This document shows, one piece after another, positions 53,776 to 61,515 of a stretch of 64,000 nt of DNA. Within the stretch, counting starts at the first letter, position 1. Each line of letters opens with the position of its first letter. This DNA is from Actinoplanes sp. NBRC 103695 (GTDB taxonomy: Bacteria; Actinomycetota; Actinomycetes; Mycobacteriales; Micromonosporaceae): assembly GCF_030269485.1 (NCBI RefSeq), contig NZ_BSTL01000007.1, positions 261,204-325,203 on the forward strand. Reading direction: 5' to 3'. The notes beneath the pieces were generated by a model, which saw only the letters and a list, made by a program, of their open reading frames with translations, had not been told where the DNA came from and made no database searches. The position numbers were made by a program, and so were the translations under genes.

Positions 53776-55146
53776 TCACCCGCTCGCGTTGCCGGTGAGG
53801 TTCCAGCTGCGCAGGTGCAGGGCGGGCGCGCTGATGCGGTGCCCCGCCCAGCGGTCCGGGATCGGGACCGCCTCGGCGCCGACGCCCAGCACGTCGCCCG
53901 GTCCGAGCGCCTGCGGATAGTTCTGGGTGAACCGCATGTTGCTCACCGCCGCGACCACCTCGCCGTCCTCCACCAGCCACACCCCGTTACGGGTCAGACC
54001 GGTCATCACCAGGCTCTTCTGGTCCAGCACCCGGGTGTACCAGAAGTCGGTGATCAGCAGACCCCGGCGCATCCCCGCCACCAGCGGCCGTGCCGTCGGC
54101 GCGGTGGGGCCGGCGGATTCCGGGGCGCTCGCGACGCCCGGCCCGGGCAGCAACGCCGGCTGATGGGCGACCGGCCCCCAGACGAACGCGATCGCCGACG
54201 AGTGGCCGGTCGTCACCGCACCCGCCTCCGCGGCCGACCGCCGGTCGTGCGTCACCGCCGCCGTGATGCCCGCGTCCACCATCGTCAGCGGTCGCAGCGG
54301 CGTGCCCTCCAGGTCGAACGGCAGCAGGCCGACCGGGTCGTCGACGATCGTGACCGCCGGGTCGAACTGCGCCTCGCCCAGCCGCGCGAACGACTCGCCG
54401 CGTGCGTGCGCCTTCCCGTTGAACCCGTACGCGGACAGGACGTTCAGCACGTCGGAGACCGCGTCCGGCTCCAGCACCACCTCGTAGCGCCCCGGCGGCA
54501 GCTCGATCGCCGCGCCCGCGGCCCGGGCCTTCGCCGCCGCGCGGGCGCCCAGCTCGGCGCCGTCCAGCGCGGCAAGCCGTTCGCCGGCCAGCCGGGCCAC
54601 CCCGTCCACGCCGGCGTCCCGGGCGATGCCGTCCATGTCGGCGCCGGCCGAGCGGCCCGACACCGCCTGCCCGGCCGAGTTCGCGAACGCCCCCGAACGG
54701 TAGAAGGTGCGGCAGTACCCGGCCGTCTCCAAGCCGCCGGCCGCGTCCACGAACGCGCGCACCCGCGCCGCCCGCTCGTCCGGGCTCGCACCCGCGGTCG
54801 CCTGGTCGAAGTCGTCGTCGGCGGCGGCGAGTGGCATCGGCGGCGTCAGACCCGCCCAGGCCTCATCGACCGGTGTCAGCCGGGCGGCCGCGACGGTCCG
54901 GTCCACCAGCGACTCCAGGCCGGCGGCGTCGGTCACGGTGGTCGAGCCGGTCGCCGTACGCCCGTCCACGTGCAGCCGCAGCCGCACGGTCGTGGTCGCG
55001 TCGGCCACGTTCTGGTGGATCGCCGAGTTCGCGAACCGGGTCAGCGCCTCGGCCGAGTGGTGCACCATCGCCTCCGCCTCGGCGCCCGCCCCCGCCTTGG
55101 CCCGGACGAGATCCAGGACCCGGCTCGCGGTGTTGAGCTCGGTCAT
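53776..55146 (-). CDS. tldE: TldE/PmbA-type metalloprotease subunit
   Basis: 456 aa. It lacks a HExxH motif and has the TldE N-terminal pattern (MVHHSAEALTRFANSAIHQN) and the C-terminal domain (ITDFWYTRVLDQKSLVMTGL). With TldD it forms a heterodimeric zinc protease that trims peptide natural products such as microcins and unfolded peptides. ATGA overlap with tldD. Confidence 0.9.
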   Translation of the reverse strand: MTELNTASRVLDLVRAKAGAGAEAEAMVHHSAEALTRFANSAIHQNVADATTTVRLRLHVDGRTATGSTTVTDAAGLESLVDRTVAAARLTPVDEAWAGLTPPMPLAAADDDFDQATAGASPDERAARVRAFVDAAGGLETAGYCRTFYRSGAFANSAGQAVSGRSAGADMDGIARDAGVDGVARLAGERLAALDGAELGARAAAKARAAGAAIELPPGRYEVVLEPDAVSDVLNVLSAYGFNGKAHARGESFARLGEAQFDPAVTIVDDPVGLLPFDLEGTPLRPLTMVDAGITAAVTHDRRSAAEAGAVTTGHSSAIAFVWGPVAHQPALLPGPGVASAPESAGPTAPTARPLVAGMRRGLLITDFWYTRVLDQKSLVMTGLTRNGVWLVEDGEVVAAVSNMRFTQNYPQALGPGDVLGVGAEAVPIPDRWAGHRISAPALHLRSWNLTGNASG

Positions 55147-56579
55147 CCCCGCACCCCCACGCGTACGTTGGTGAACCGCGCCGGAGCAGCCGGGTGACCG
55201 GTGTGCCCGACCTGCCCGGGCTGGCCCTTGCCGCAGTTGGGCGTACCCCAGGAAACGGTCTCCGAAGAGAGCATGTCCATCGACTGCCAGAACCGGGGCC
55301 CGATCCCGGTGTAGGTCGGATTGCGCAGCATCCGGCCCCGCTTGCCGTTCTTGATCTCCCAGCCGATCTCGCAGCCGAACTGGAAGTTGAGCCGCCGGTC
55401 GTCGATCGACCAGGAGCGGTTGATGTCCATGAACACCCCGTCGTCGGTGGCCGCGATGATCTCGTCGAGCGTGTGCGGCCCGGGCTCCAGGCCCACATTG
55501 GTCATCCGCACCATCGGCAGCCGCGACCAGCCGTCCGAGCGGACACTGCCGGCGTAGTCCAGCCCGGCCATCGCCGCCGAGTCGCGCCCGGCCAGCACGC
55601 CGACCCAGCGCCCGTCGCGCACCGCGTCCCGCTTCGCCGCCGGGGTGCCCTCGTCGTCGTACCCGAAGCTGCCCAGCGCGCCCGGGATGGTCGGGTCGAT
55701 GGTGATGTTCATCAGCTCGGAGCCGTACCGCAGCGTGCCCAGCTGGTCCAGGTCCAGCCAGGAGGTGCCCGCGAAGGCCGCCTCCCAGCCGAGGATCCGG
55801 TCCAGCTCGATCGCGTGGCCGACCGACTCGTGGATCTGCAGCGCCATCTGCTCGCCACCGAGCACCAGCGTCGTCTCGCCCGCCGGGCAGAGCGGCGCGG
55901 TCAGCAGCGCGCGGGCCTCCTCGGCCATCCGCGGCGCGTTCTCCACCAGCGCCAGCTCGTCGACCAGTTCCCAGCCACTGGTGCCGTACTGCCCGCGGTG
56001 CGACGGCCAGGACCGGCGCTGGATCTCGCCGTCGCCGAACGCGCTGGCCGTCACGCCCGCGCCGCACTCGCGCAGGTGCTGGTCGATGCGGTGCCCGTCG
56101 CTGGAGGCGAACCACTTGCGCGTGTCCCACACCTGATAGATGCCCTCGGCCATGTCCGCGCCGGCGTCCTTGGCCACCCGGGTCGCCTCGACCAGCAGGT
56201 CACCCTTGGTCGACAGCGGCACCGACAGCGGGTCGACCTCGCACGGGCTGGCCCAGCTCGCCTCCCCGGCGCCGGTGGGCACCAGGTCGATCGGCGGCCC
56301 CGGCACCCGCGAGCTCGCCGTGGCGATCTGCGTGGCGCGCCGCCCGGCCGCCCGGGCCGCCGAGTCGGTCAGGTCGGGCACGGCATAAAAACCCCAACCC
56401 GATCCGACCAGCGCGCGTACGCCCAGGCCGGCGCTCTCGTCGGAGGTCAGCGCCTCCACGTCGCCGTCGCGCGCGGTCATCGACTCGGTGCGGCGGATCA
56501 TCACCCTCGCGTCGGCATATCGCGCTCCGGCGTCGAGGGCGGCTTGAACCGCCGCGCACGCCGCGTCGAACTCAGTCAT
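55143..56579 (-). CDS. tldD: TldD-type zinc metalloprotease subunit
   Basis: 478 aa. The zinc motif HESVGH is in MALQIHESVGHAIELDRI; GTSWLDLDQLGTLRYGSELM and the C-terminal MFMDINRSW-type segment complete the fold. Catalytic half of TldD/E. First gene of the pair, divergent from the methyltransferase across 98 bp. Confidence 0.92.
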   Translation of the reverse strand: MTEFDAACAAVQAALDAGARYADARVMIRRTESMTARDGDVEALTSDESAGLGVRALVGSGWGFYAVPDLTDSAARAAGRRATQIATASSRVPGPPIDLVPTGAGEASWASPCEVDPLSVPLSTKGDLLVEATRVAKDAGADMAEGIYQVWDTRKWFASSDGHRIDQHLRECGAGVTASAFGDGEIQRRSWPSHRGQYGTSGWELVDELALVENAPRMAEEARALLTAPLCPAGETTLVLGGEQMALQIHESVGHAIELDRILGWEAAFAGTSWLDLDQLGTLRYGSELMNITIDPTIPGALGSFGYDDEGTPAAKRDAVRDGRWVGVLAGRDSAAMAGLDYAGSVRSDGWSRLPMVRMTNVGLEPGPHTLDEIIAATDDGVFMDINRSWSIDDRRLNFQFGCEIGWEIKNGKRGRMLRNPTYTGIGPRFWQSMDMLSSETVSWGTPNCGKGQPGQVGHTGHPAAPARFTNVRVGVRG

Positions 56580-56677
56580 ATCGCCGACCCTATGCGTTTC
56601 CCCGGCGCGAGGATCATGGGGCGTCGGAGAAGTGTTCGATCAACTCGCCTCGATGTCCAGGTGGAGAGGCCGATCTG

Positions 56678-57592
56678 ATGCCGTATCGCTTGATCACCGG
56701 AGATCCGGACCCCGCGGAGGTCCGCCGGCTGACCTTCGTGCCGTTCCTCCCGGACGGACGCTGCGTCCTGCTGCCCGGACCGGCCCTCCCGGCCGGCGTC
56801 GTCCGGGACGGCGAGCACTACCTGCTGGACGCGAGCCTGCGCCTCCCGGACCTCGGATTCCGCGCCCAGCGGGTGCACCCGTTCGCGAGGGACGGCGACC
56901 ACCTCTACGTCTGGCTGGACGGCGACCGCGTGGACGATCGTCCCGGCGTGCTGGTCGTCGACGCCGACGAGGCGGCGGCCGAGTTGCCGGTCGTCCGCGA
57001 CGCCCTCACCTCCTTCCGTACGCAGACGGACGCGAGCTACTACGCCGACAACGTGCGCCTGCTCGAACCCGCCTACCTCCGTGGCACCACCCCGCAGGCG
57101 GGTTCCGGCTTCGGCGGTGACGCGGCGCGCTGGCGCTCCCGGCGCGGGATGATCGTGGACGGCGTGCACCGCGACGGCACCTTCCTCGACGTGGGCTGCG
57201 CGAACGGCCTGCTCATGGAGTCGGTGCGGGAGTGGGCGGCCGAGCGGGGCATCACCCTCGAGCCGTACGGGATCGACCTCGCGCCGGGCCTGGTCGAGCT
57301 GGCCCGGCGCCGCTTGCCGCAGTGGGCCGACCGCATCGAGGAGGGCAACGCCATCGACTGGGCGCCGGCCGACGGGCGGCGCTTCACCTTCGTCCACGTG
57401 CTGCTCGATGCCGTGCCGCGAGCCCGCCGGGCCGACCTGATCCGGCACGGCCTGACCCTCGTCGAGCCGGGCGGGCGCCTGCTGGTCAGCCACTACGCCC
57501 TGACCCCCGAGCCCGCGGGCGAGGTGCTGCGCGCGCTCGGCTTCGAACCGGCCGGCTTCTCGGGCTCGACCACGGCGTGGCTCAACGTCTGA
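56678..57592 (+). CDS. NUDIX-like plus class I methyltransferase two-domain protein
   Basis: 304 aa. The first ~100 residues (LTFVPFLPDGRCVLLPGPAL and DASLRLPDLGFRAQRVHPFA) resemble a NUDIX fold but have no NUDIX box, so it is not a hydrolase by sequence. The C-terminal part is a SAM-dependent methyltransferase: GTFLDVGCANGLLMESV (motif I), then YGIDLAPGLVELARRRL and FVHVLLDAVPRARRADL. Substrate unknown. Confidence 0.7.
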   Translation: MPYRLITGDPDPAEVRRLTFVPFLPDGRCVLLPGPALPAGVVRDGEHYLLDASLRLPDLGFRAQRVHPFARDGDHLYVWLDGDRVDDRPGVLVVDADEAAAELPVVRDALTSFRTQTDASYYADNVRLLEPAYLRGTTPQAGSGFGGDAARWRSRRGMIVDGVHRDGTFLDVGCANGLLMESVREWAAERGITLEPYGIDLAPGLVELARRRLPQWADRIEEGNAIDWAPADGRRFTFVHVLLDAVPRARRADLIRHGLTLVEPGGRLLVSHYALTPEPAGEVLRALGFEPAGFSGSTTAWLNV

Positions 57593-57726
57593 GATGACAT
57601 TCGCGACCGCCGGCACCGGCCTGAAGCCGCGACGCAGGGTGATCAGCGCCCTGCAGGCCGCCGAGCGTTTCAGCGCGGGCGTACGCGGCCCGTTCGTGTG
57701 CCTGAGAAGTCCCCACCAAAAGGCAA

Positions 57727-57757
57727 GTCATAAAAATGGAAGTTGTACTTTTATGAC
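57727..57757. promoter_or_regulatory. inverted repeat before the first XRE regulator
   Basis: GTCATAAAA (57727-57735) and TTTTATGAC (57749-57757) pair perfectly across 13 bases, in an AT-rich patch unusual for this window. It lies 80 bp upstream of the XRE gene and could be its operator or a terminator of the methyltransferase. The rest of the 244-bp gap (57593-57836) contains only a weak 60-codon open frame, not called. Confidence 0.5.
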
Positions 57758-57836
57758 GCGTATCAATGTCGCCTGAAAGGGTGAACGTTCCGAGAAGTGG
57801 GCATACTGTTCGTGCTCGAAGCGCGAAGGGGAGTCA

Positions 57837-58688
57837 ATGCCTGCTCGTAAGAACCTACCGACGGTCGGACGCCGCCGGCTGGCGATGGAATTGCTGCAGC
57901 TCCGCGGCACTATTACCCGGGAGCAGGTGTCGGCTCACACGGGCATCAGCACCGGCGCCCTCTTCAAGATTGAGAAGGCGCAGACCCGCCCGCAGCGACG
58001 CACCCTCCTGCAGCTCCTCGACTTTTACCAGGTCGAGGACCAGCGTCGACGGCAGGATCTTCTCGACCTGCTGCGCCGATCCGACGAGACGCACTGGCTG
58101 CAGCGCTTCGAGGACAACCTGCCTCGCAGTCTCCAGCACCTGATCAGCTTCGAGGCCGACGCAGTGCAGATCTCCGTGTATGAGGGAAGCTTCGTACCAG
58201 GGCTTTTGCAGACGCAAGCCTACGCGGAAGCCCTTTCGCGGGCCCTTCTGCCGGGAGCGACCGAAAGTGACATCGATGATCGCGTCGAGGTGCGGCTGCG
58301 TCGGCAGGCGGTGCTTGCCGCGGTCCCGGCGCCGAAGTTGTGGGCGGTCCTGGATGAGGCGGTGGTCCGGCGGGTTGTCGGTGACCCGGCAGTTCATCGA
58401 GATCAACTTCGTCGACTGCTGCAAGCCTCCCGATCGCCCAATATCATTTTGCAAATAATCCCGTTCGACGCGGGGGCGCATACCGGAATGCCCGGCCAAT
58501 TCACTATCATGGATTACGTCGAGCCCGACCCGCCAATGGTCTACGCGGAAAGTGCAGCTGGCGGCCTGTTCATGGAAGCCGAACGGGACGTCGTCCGCTA
58601 TCGGGAGAATTTCCGACAGCTCACCGCGCAGGCCGGCAGCGTCGAGCAGACGACGCGAATGATCGAGGATGCGGCGAAAGCCGCCTAG
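57837..58688 (+). CDS. XRE-family regulator with DUF5753 domain (module 1)
   Basis: 283 aa. HTH in the N-terminus (ITREQVSAHTGISTGALFKI), then the DUF5753 effector domain: FEADAVQISVYEGSFVPGLL, LWAVLDEAVVRRVVGDPAVH, ILQIIPFDAGAHTGMPGQFT. Such proteins pair with a downstream DUF397 protein and regulate development or antibiotic genes in actinobacteria. GGGGAG precedes ATG 57837. Followed after 14 bp by the DUF397 gene. Confidence 0.88.
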   Translation: MPARKNLPTVGRRRLAMELLQLRGTITREQVSAHTGISTGALFKIEKAQTRPQRRTLLQLLDFYQVEDQRRRQDLLDLLRRSDETHWLQRFEDNLPRSLQHLISFEADAVQISVYEGSFVPGLLQTQAYAEALSRALLPGATESDIDDRVEVRLRRQAVLAAVPAPKLWAVLDEAVVRRVVGDPAVHRDQLRRLLQASRSPNIILQIIPFDAGAHTGMPGQFTIMDYVEPDPPMVYAESAAGGLFMEAERDVVRYRENFRQLTAQAGSVEQTTRMIEDAAKAA

Positions 58689-58702
58689 GGGAGGAGTGCG
58701 CG

Positions 58703-58897
58703 ATGGAAATCGCCAACGCGAAGTGGATCAAGAGCACCCGGAGCGGGCTCGAGAACTGTGTCGAGGTGGCGTTCCTGACTGAGGGTGAGGTCGCCGTCCG
58801 GGACTCGAAGAACCCGGCCGGGGCCGCCCTGCGGTTCACGCCGGCCGAGTGGGACGCCTTCATCGGCGGCGCCAAGGACGGCGAGTTCGACAAGTAG
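58703..58897 (+). CDS. DUF397 protein (module 1 partner)
   Basis: 64 aa. AKWIKSTRSGLENCVEVAFL and SKNPAGAALRFTPAEWDAFI are the family motif, ending GAKDGEFDK. DUF397 proteins act as partners, some as toxins or antagonists, of the XRE-DUF5753 regulators (established pattern; direct role not known here). Ribosome site GGAGGAG precedes ATG 58703. Confidence 0.9.
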   Translation: MEIANAKWIKSTRSGLENCVEVAFLTEGEVAVRDSKNPAGAALRFTPAEWDAFIGGAKDGEFDK

Positions 58898-59023
58898 GTA
58901 ACCCTCGCTGCGCCGGCCCGCCGTGCTCGTGGCCACCCCGATCGGGGGTGTCCGTCGGCGGGTCGGTCGCAGCGTTGCGCGAGTGCGGCACGCCGCCGGG
59001 ACCGACCAGTACCTCCCGCTCCA

Positions 59024-59239
59024 TCAAGGTGAGTTGACCCCCTGATGTGATGGCGTTCGCCGAGCGGAGAGTTCGTTCCTGACAGCGGTGGTTCGGCCGG
59101 TGGCCTCCGAGGCAAGGGCCGCCAGGAACCGATCCAGCAGTTTCCCCAGTTCCTCGACGTGTGCCTCGGTCACGGGCAGGTCGAGGTGGTGCTCGATGAC
59201 GTCGGCGATGGCCTCGGTCATTGTCGTGACGACTGCCAT
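59024..59239 (-). CDS. small hypothetical protein
   Basis: 71 aa, helical, amphipathic (TEAHVEELGKLLDRFLAALA) with an acidic/hydrophobic N-terminus. Between the two XRE modules, on the opposite strand, 12 bp downstream of the next small gene. Often small proteins of this size and composition occur in such clusters; no function known. Confidence 0.5.
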   Translation of the reverse strand: MAVVTTMTEAIADVIEHHLDLPVTEAHVEELGKLLDRFLAALASEATGRTTAVRNELSARRTPSHQGVNSP

Positions 59240-59251
59240 GGGGCATCGCTC

Positions 59252-59503
59252 CTAGGTGGTTGCCGGCGCGGATCGTCGCGCCGAGTCGGTTATCCATCCG
59301 AAGAACCGGTCGTGGAGATCGTCACCCGCCGCCAGGCCGTCGGCGATCGCGTCGGCGAGGTGGAGACCCACGTATATCGAGAGGTAGAGCCGGTTGCCGC
59401 CGGTTTCCGCATGGAGTGATCGCCTCTGGGCCTCGCAAGGCCAGGGCAGGTCGCAGTCCTGACATTGCCAGCCCGGCCGGGACGGCCGGTGGCATAGATC
59501 CAT
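59252..59503 (-). CDS. small Cys-rich protein of XRE/DUF397 clusters
   Basis: 83 aa. Begins HRPSRPGWQCQDCDLPWPCE, with CxxC-xxxPWPC resembling small zinc-binding motifs, then a helix (LYLSIYVGLHLADAIADGLA). Similar short proteins with PWPC signatures sit beside DUF5753/DUF397 pairs in Micromonosporaceae, from memory. Upstream of the 71-aa gene, same strand. Confidence 0.6.
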   Translation of the reverse strand: MDLCHRPSRPGWQCQDCDLPWPCEAQRRSLHAETGGNRLYLSIYVGLHLADAIADGLAAGDDLHDRFFGWITDSARRSAPATT

Positions 59504-59706
59504 CGGAATCCCCCATCGATACCGTTGCCTGTCATCTGTGTTTGTAGATGTTCATTCCGTAAGGTGATGGGGTCAATCTTCCGGAACACTTATCTTGGGA
59601 TTGATCTTCACGAATGGGTGAAAAGTCAGATGACGTTACATACCGAGCCCTGTCACCTTCCGATCTGTAAGGTGCGAAAAGCCGATGTGGAAGGGAGGCG
59701 GCCCAC

Positions 59707-60612
59707 GTGACAGGCGTGGCCGTAGCCTCGACGGTCCCTCGGCGCATCCTCGGCATTGCGCTACGGCGGTTCCGCACGAGAGCGGGTAAGACGATGCGAG
59801 AGGCCGCCGACGTCATCGGTCAGTCCGAGCAGTCGGTACGCCGCATCGAGCAAGGCACAGTGTCAACACCCACCGGCAAGGTGGCCAATCTCTGCGAGCT
59901 GTACGCAGTGCCTGCGCAGACTCGCCAGGCGCTGCTGGGCTTGGCCAAGGAGACCAAGAGCACAGCCGCCTGCTGGTGGCACTCCTATGCCGACGTGGTG
60001 CCTGCCTGGTTCGAGCTGTACGTGGCCCTGGAGGCCACCGCCTGCCGGCTGAGGTGCTTCGACCCGTTGCTGGTCAACGGCCTACTGCAGGGCGACGCCT
60101 ACATGGCGGAGGCAATCCGGGCGATCGAGCCCGAGTTGTCCGAGGAGGATGTTGACGCCCGAGCCGAGCTGCGCCGTTCCCGGCAGCGGTTGCTGGCGAG
60201 GTTCCCCGATCCTCTGCGGCTGGAAGTCATCATCGCCGAAGCCGTCCTCCTGGCTGAGCTGCCCGAAGGGGTGATGCGCGCTCAGCTATGGCACCTGCTG
60301 CAGGCGAGCGAGCTCCCGCATGTGCAAGTTCGGGTACTTCCTTTGTCGGCCGGACTTCACCAGGCGGCGGTGGCCGGTCCGTTCACGATGCTGGACTTCC
60401 CCGCGGAGGACGGAGGTGTCGCGGCGAGCACGGTCTACGGCGAAAGCTTGACCGGGGCGATCTACCTGGATGCTTCCTCGGAGATCGCCGCTTATGACGG
60501 AGTCTGGGCGGCGCTGGCGGCCGCCTCACTCAGCAAGACCGAATCCATCGAGCTGATATCCCGAAGAATGAAGGAGTTGAATGATCGTGAGTCAGGACCT
60601 GACCGGGGCTGA
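59707..60612 (+). CDS. XRE-family regulator with DUF5753 domain (module 2)
   Basis: 301 aa from GTG 59707. HTH: LRRFRTRAGKTMREAADVIG then QSEQSVRRIEQGTV. DUF5753: SYADVVPAWFELYVALEATA, RCFDPLLVNGLLQGDAY, EAVLLAELPEGVMRAQLWHL. Overlaps its DUF397 partner by 32 bp. The upstream 203-bp gap contains GTCATCTG/CAGATGAC and AAGGTGA/TCACCTT words that could be operators. Confidence 0.88.
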   Translation: MTGVAVASTVPRRILGIALRRFRTRAGKTMREAADVIGQSEQSVRRIEQGTVSTPTGKVANLCELYAVPAQTRQALLGLAKETKSTAACWWHSYADVVPAWFELYVALEATACRLRCFDPLLVNGLLQGDAYMAEAIRAIEPELSEEDVDARAELRRSRQRLLARFPDPLRLEVIIAEAVLLAELPEGVMRAQLWHLLQASELPHVQVRVLPLSAGLHQAAVAGPFTMLDFPAEDGGVAASTVYGESLTGAIYLDASSEIAAYDGVWAALAAASLSKTESIELISRRMKELNDRESGPDRG

Positions 60613-60790
60613 GTGGCGCACGTCGTCACGGTCCGGTGGCAGTGGCCAGTGCGTCGAGGTCGCCACCAACCTGAGCGGCATTGTTGCTGTTCGGCACAGC
60701 AAGCGGCCCGACGCCGAAGTGATCATCTACACCGAAGCCGAGTGGGCAGCCTTCATCGGCGGTGCCAAGGACGGAGAGTTCGACCAGTAG
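60581..60790 (+). CDS. DUF397 protein (module 2 partner)
   Basis: 69 aa. GAEWRTSSRSGGSGQCVEVA and TEAEWAAFIGGAKDGEFDQ match the family. ATG 60581 has AAGGAG at a 4-base spacing inside the XRE gene. Nearly the same C-terminal block GAKDGEFD as the module 1 protein. Confidence 0.9.
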   Translation: MIVSQDLTGAEWRTSSRSGGSGQCVEVATNLSGIVAVRHSKRPDAEVIIYTEAEWAAFIGGAKDGEFDQ

Positions 60791-61092
60791 GTAAACCCTT
60801 CACCTGCCCGGCCCCGCCTCCTGCAAAACGGTCCGGTGGTAGCAGCGGGCGCGAGTGGTAGGACCAGGCACGCAGTGGTGGGACAGCGCGGCATCCGACC
60901 CCGAAATACCGCCCTGAACCACCACTGTCCGCACGCGTGGTAGCTCAGAGCAGTGGATAGCGCCCGGCCCTACCACCGGCCGCGGAGATCGGCAGGCCGC
61001 CTCGGTCGTGGCGGGCCGTCAACGCCGGAGATGCCGCTCTGAGCTACCACCGGGCGGGCTCGGCCGGCGCATCCCTCGGCCGGCGTCGAGCG
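60791..61092. repeat. 302-bp gap rich in GTGGTAG/CTACCAC words
   Basis: No gene is seen. GTGGTAG-type words in both orientations occur at least six times between 60835 and 61050. The clearest pair is a 15-bp perfect inverted repeat GTGGTAGCTCAGAGC (60937-60951) and its complement (61036-61050), with GGCATC-type sequence beside it, able to fold a long imperfect hairpin. Similar GGTGGGACC/GGTAGG words occur in the gap at 38690-38740. May be a dispersed intergenic element. Confidence 0.55.
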
Positions 61093-61515
61093 CTACCCGG
61101 CCAGGATCTGCTCGAGCTGCATGACCGAGCGTTCTTGATAGGCCCCGCCGACCAGGTAGTGGCCGCGCAGCGCGTTGCTGTCCTGCTCGACCAGCAGGTA
61201 CCAGGGGATGCCCGCCTCGGCGTAGCCGTGCATCTTGAGGGTGTGGTCGAGCGTCGTGCTGACCGGCGAGACCACCTCGACGACCAGGTGCACGTCGGCG
61301 GCGTCGACCACCGGGTCGTCGATGTCGATCGGGCCGGTGACCACGATGTCGGGGATGACGAAACGCTGCTCGCCGAGGCGGACCGTGACGCCGACCAGGA
61401 CGTTGAGGTCGCGCCGGCCGACTCGCAGGGCGCCGGCCAGGGCCTCGATGATCAGCTGGTGCCGGGGGCTCGGGCCGGGCCGGAGCACCACGTTGCCGTC
61501 CCACACCTCGTTCAT
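61093..61515 (-). CDS. Uma2-family (DUF820) PD-(D/E)xK protein, short
   Basis: 140 aa. RFVIPDIVVTGPIDID, LVVEVVSPVSTTLDHTLKMH and YAEAGIPWYLLVEQDS give the DUF820 nuclease-like core: Asp, Glu and Lys of the motif present. The N-terminus starts directly at the strand that normally follows ~40 more residues, and its ATG overlaps the S9 stop (ATGA), so it may be truncated. Common in actinobacteria; role unknown. Confidence 0.7.
   Translation of the reverse strand: MNEVWDGNVVLRPGPSPRHQLIIEALAGALRVGRRDLNVLVGVTVRLGEQRFVIPDIVVTGPIDIDDPVVDAADVHLVVEVVSPVSTTLDHTLKMHGYAEAGIPWYLLVEQDSNALRGHYLVGGAYQERSVMQLEQILAG

Noticed and set aside
57594..57776. 60-codon ORF after the methyltransferase
   Set aside because: No ribosome site and no domain; its end runs into the AT-rich inverted repeat, so it is left as intergenic.
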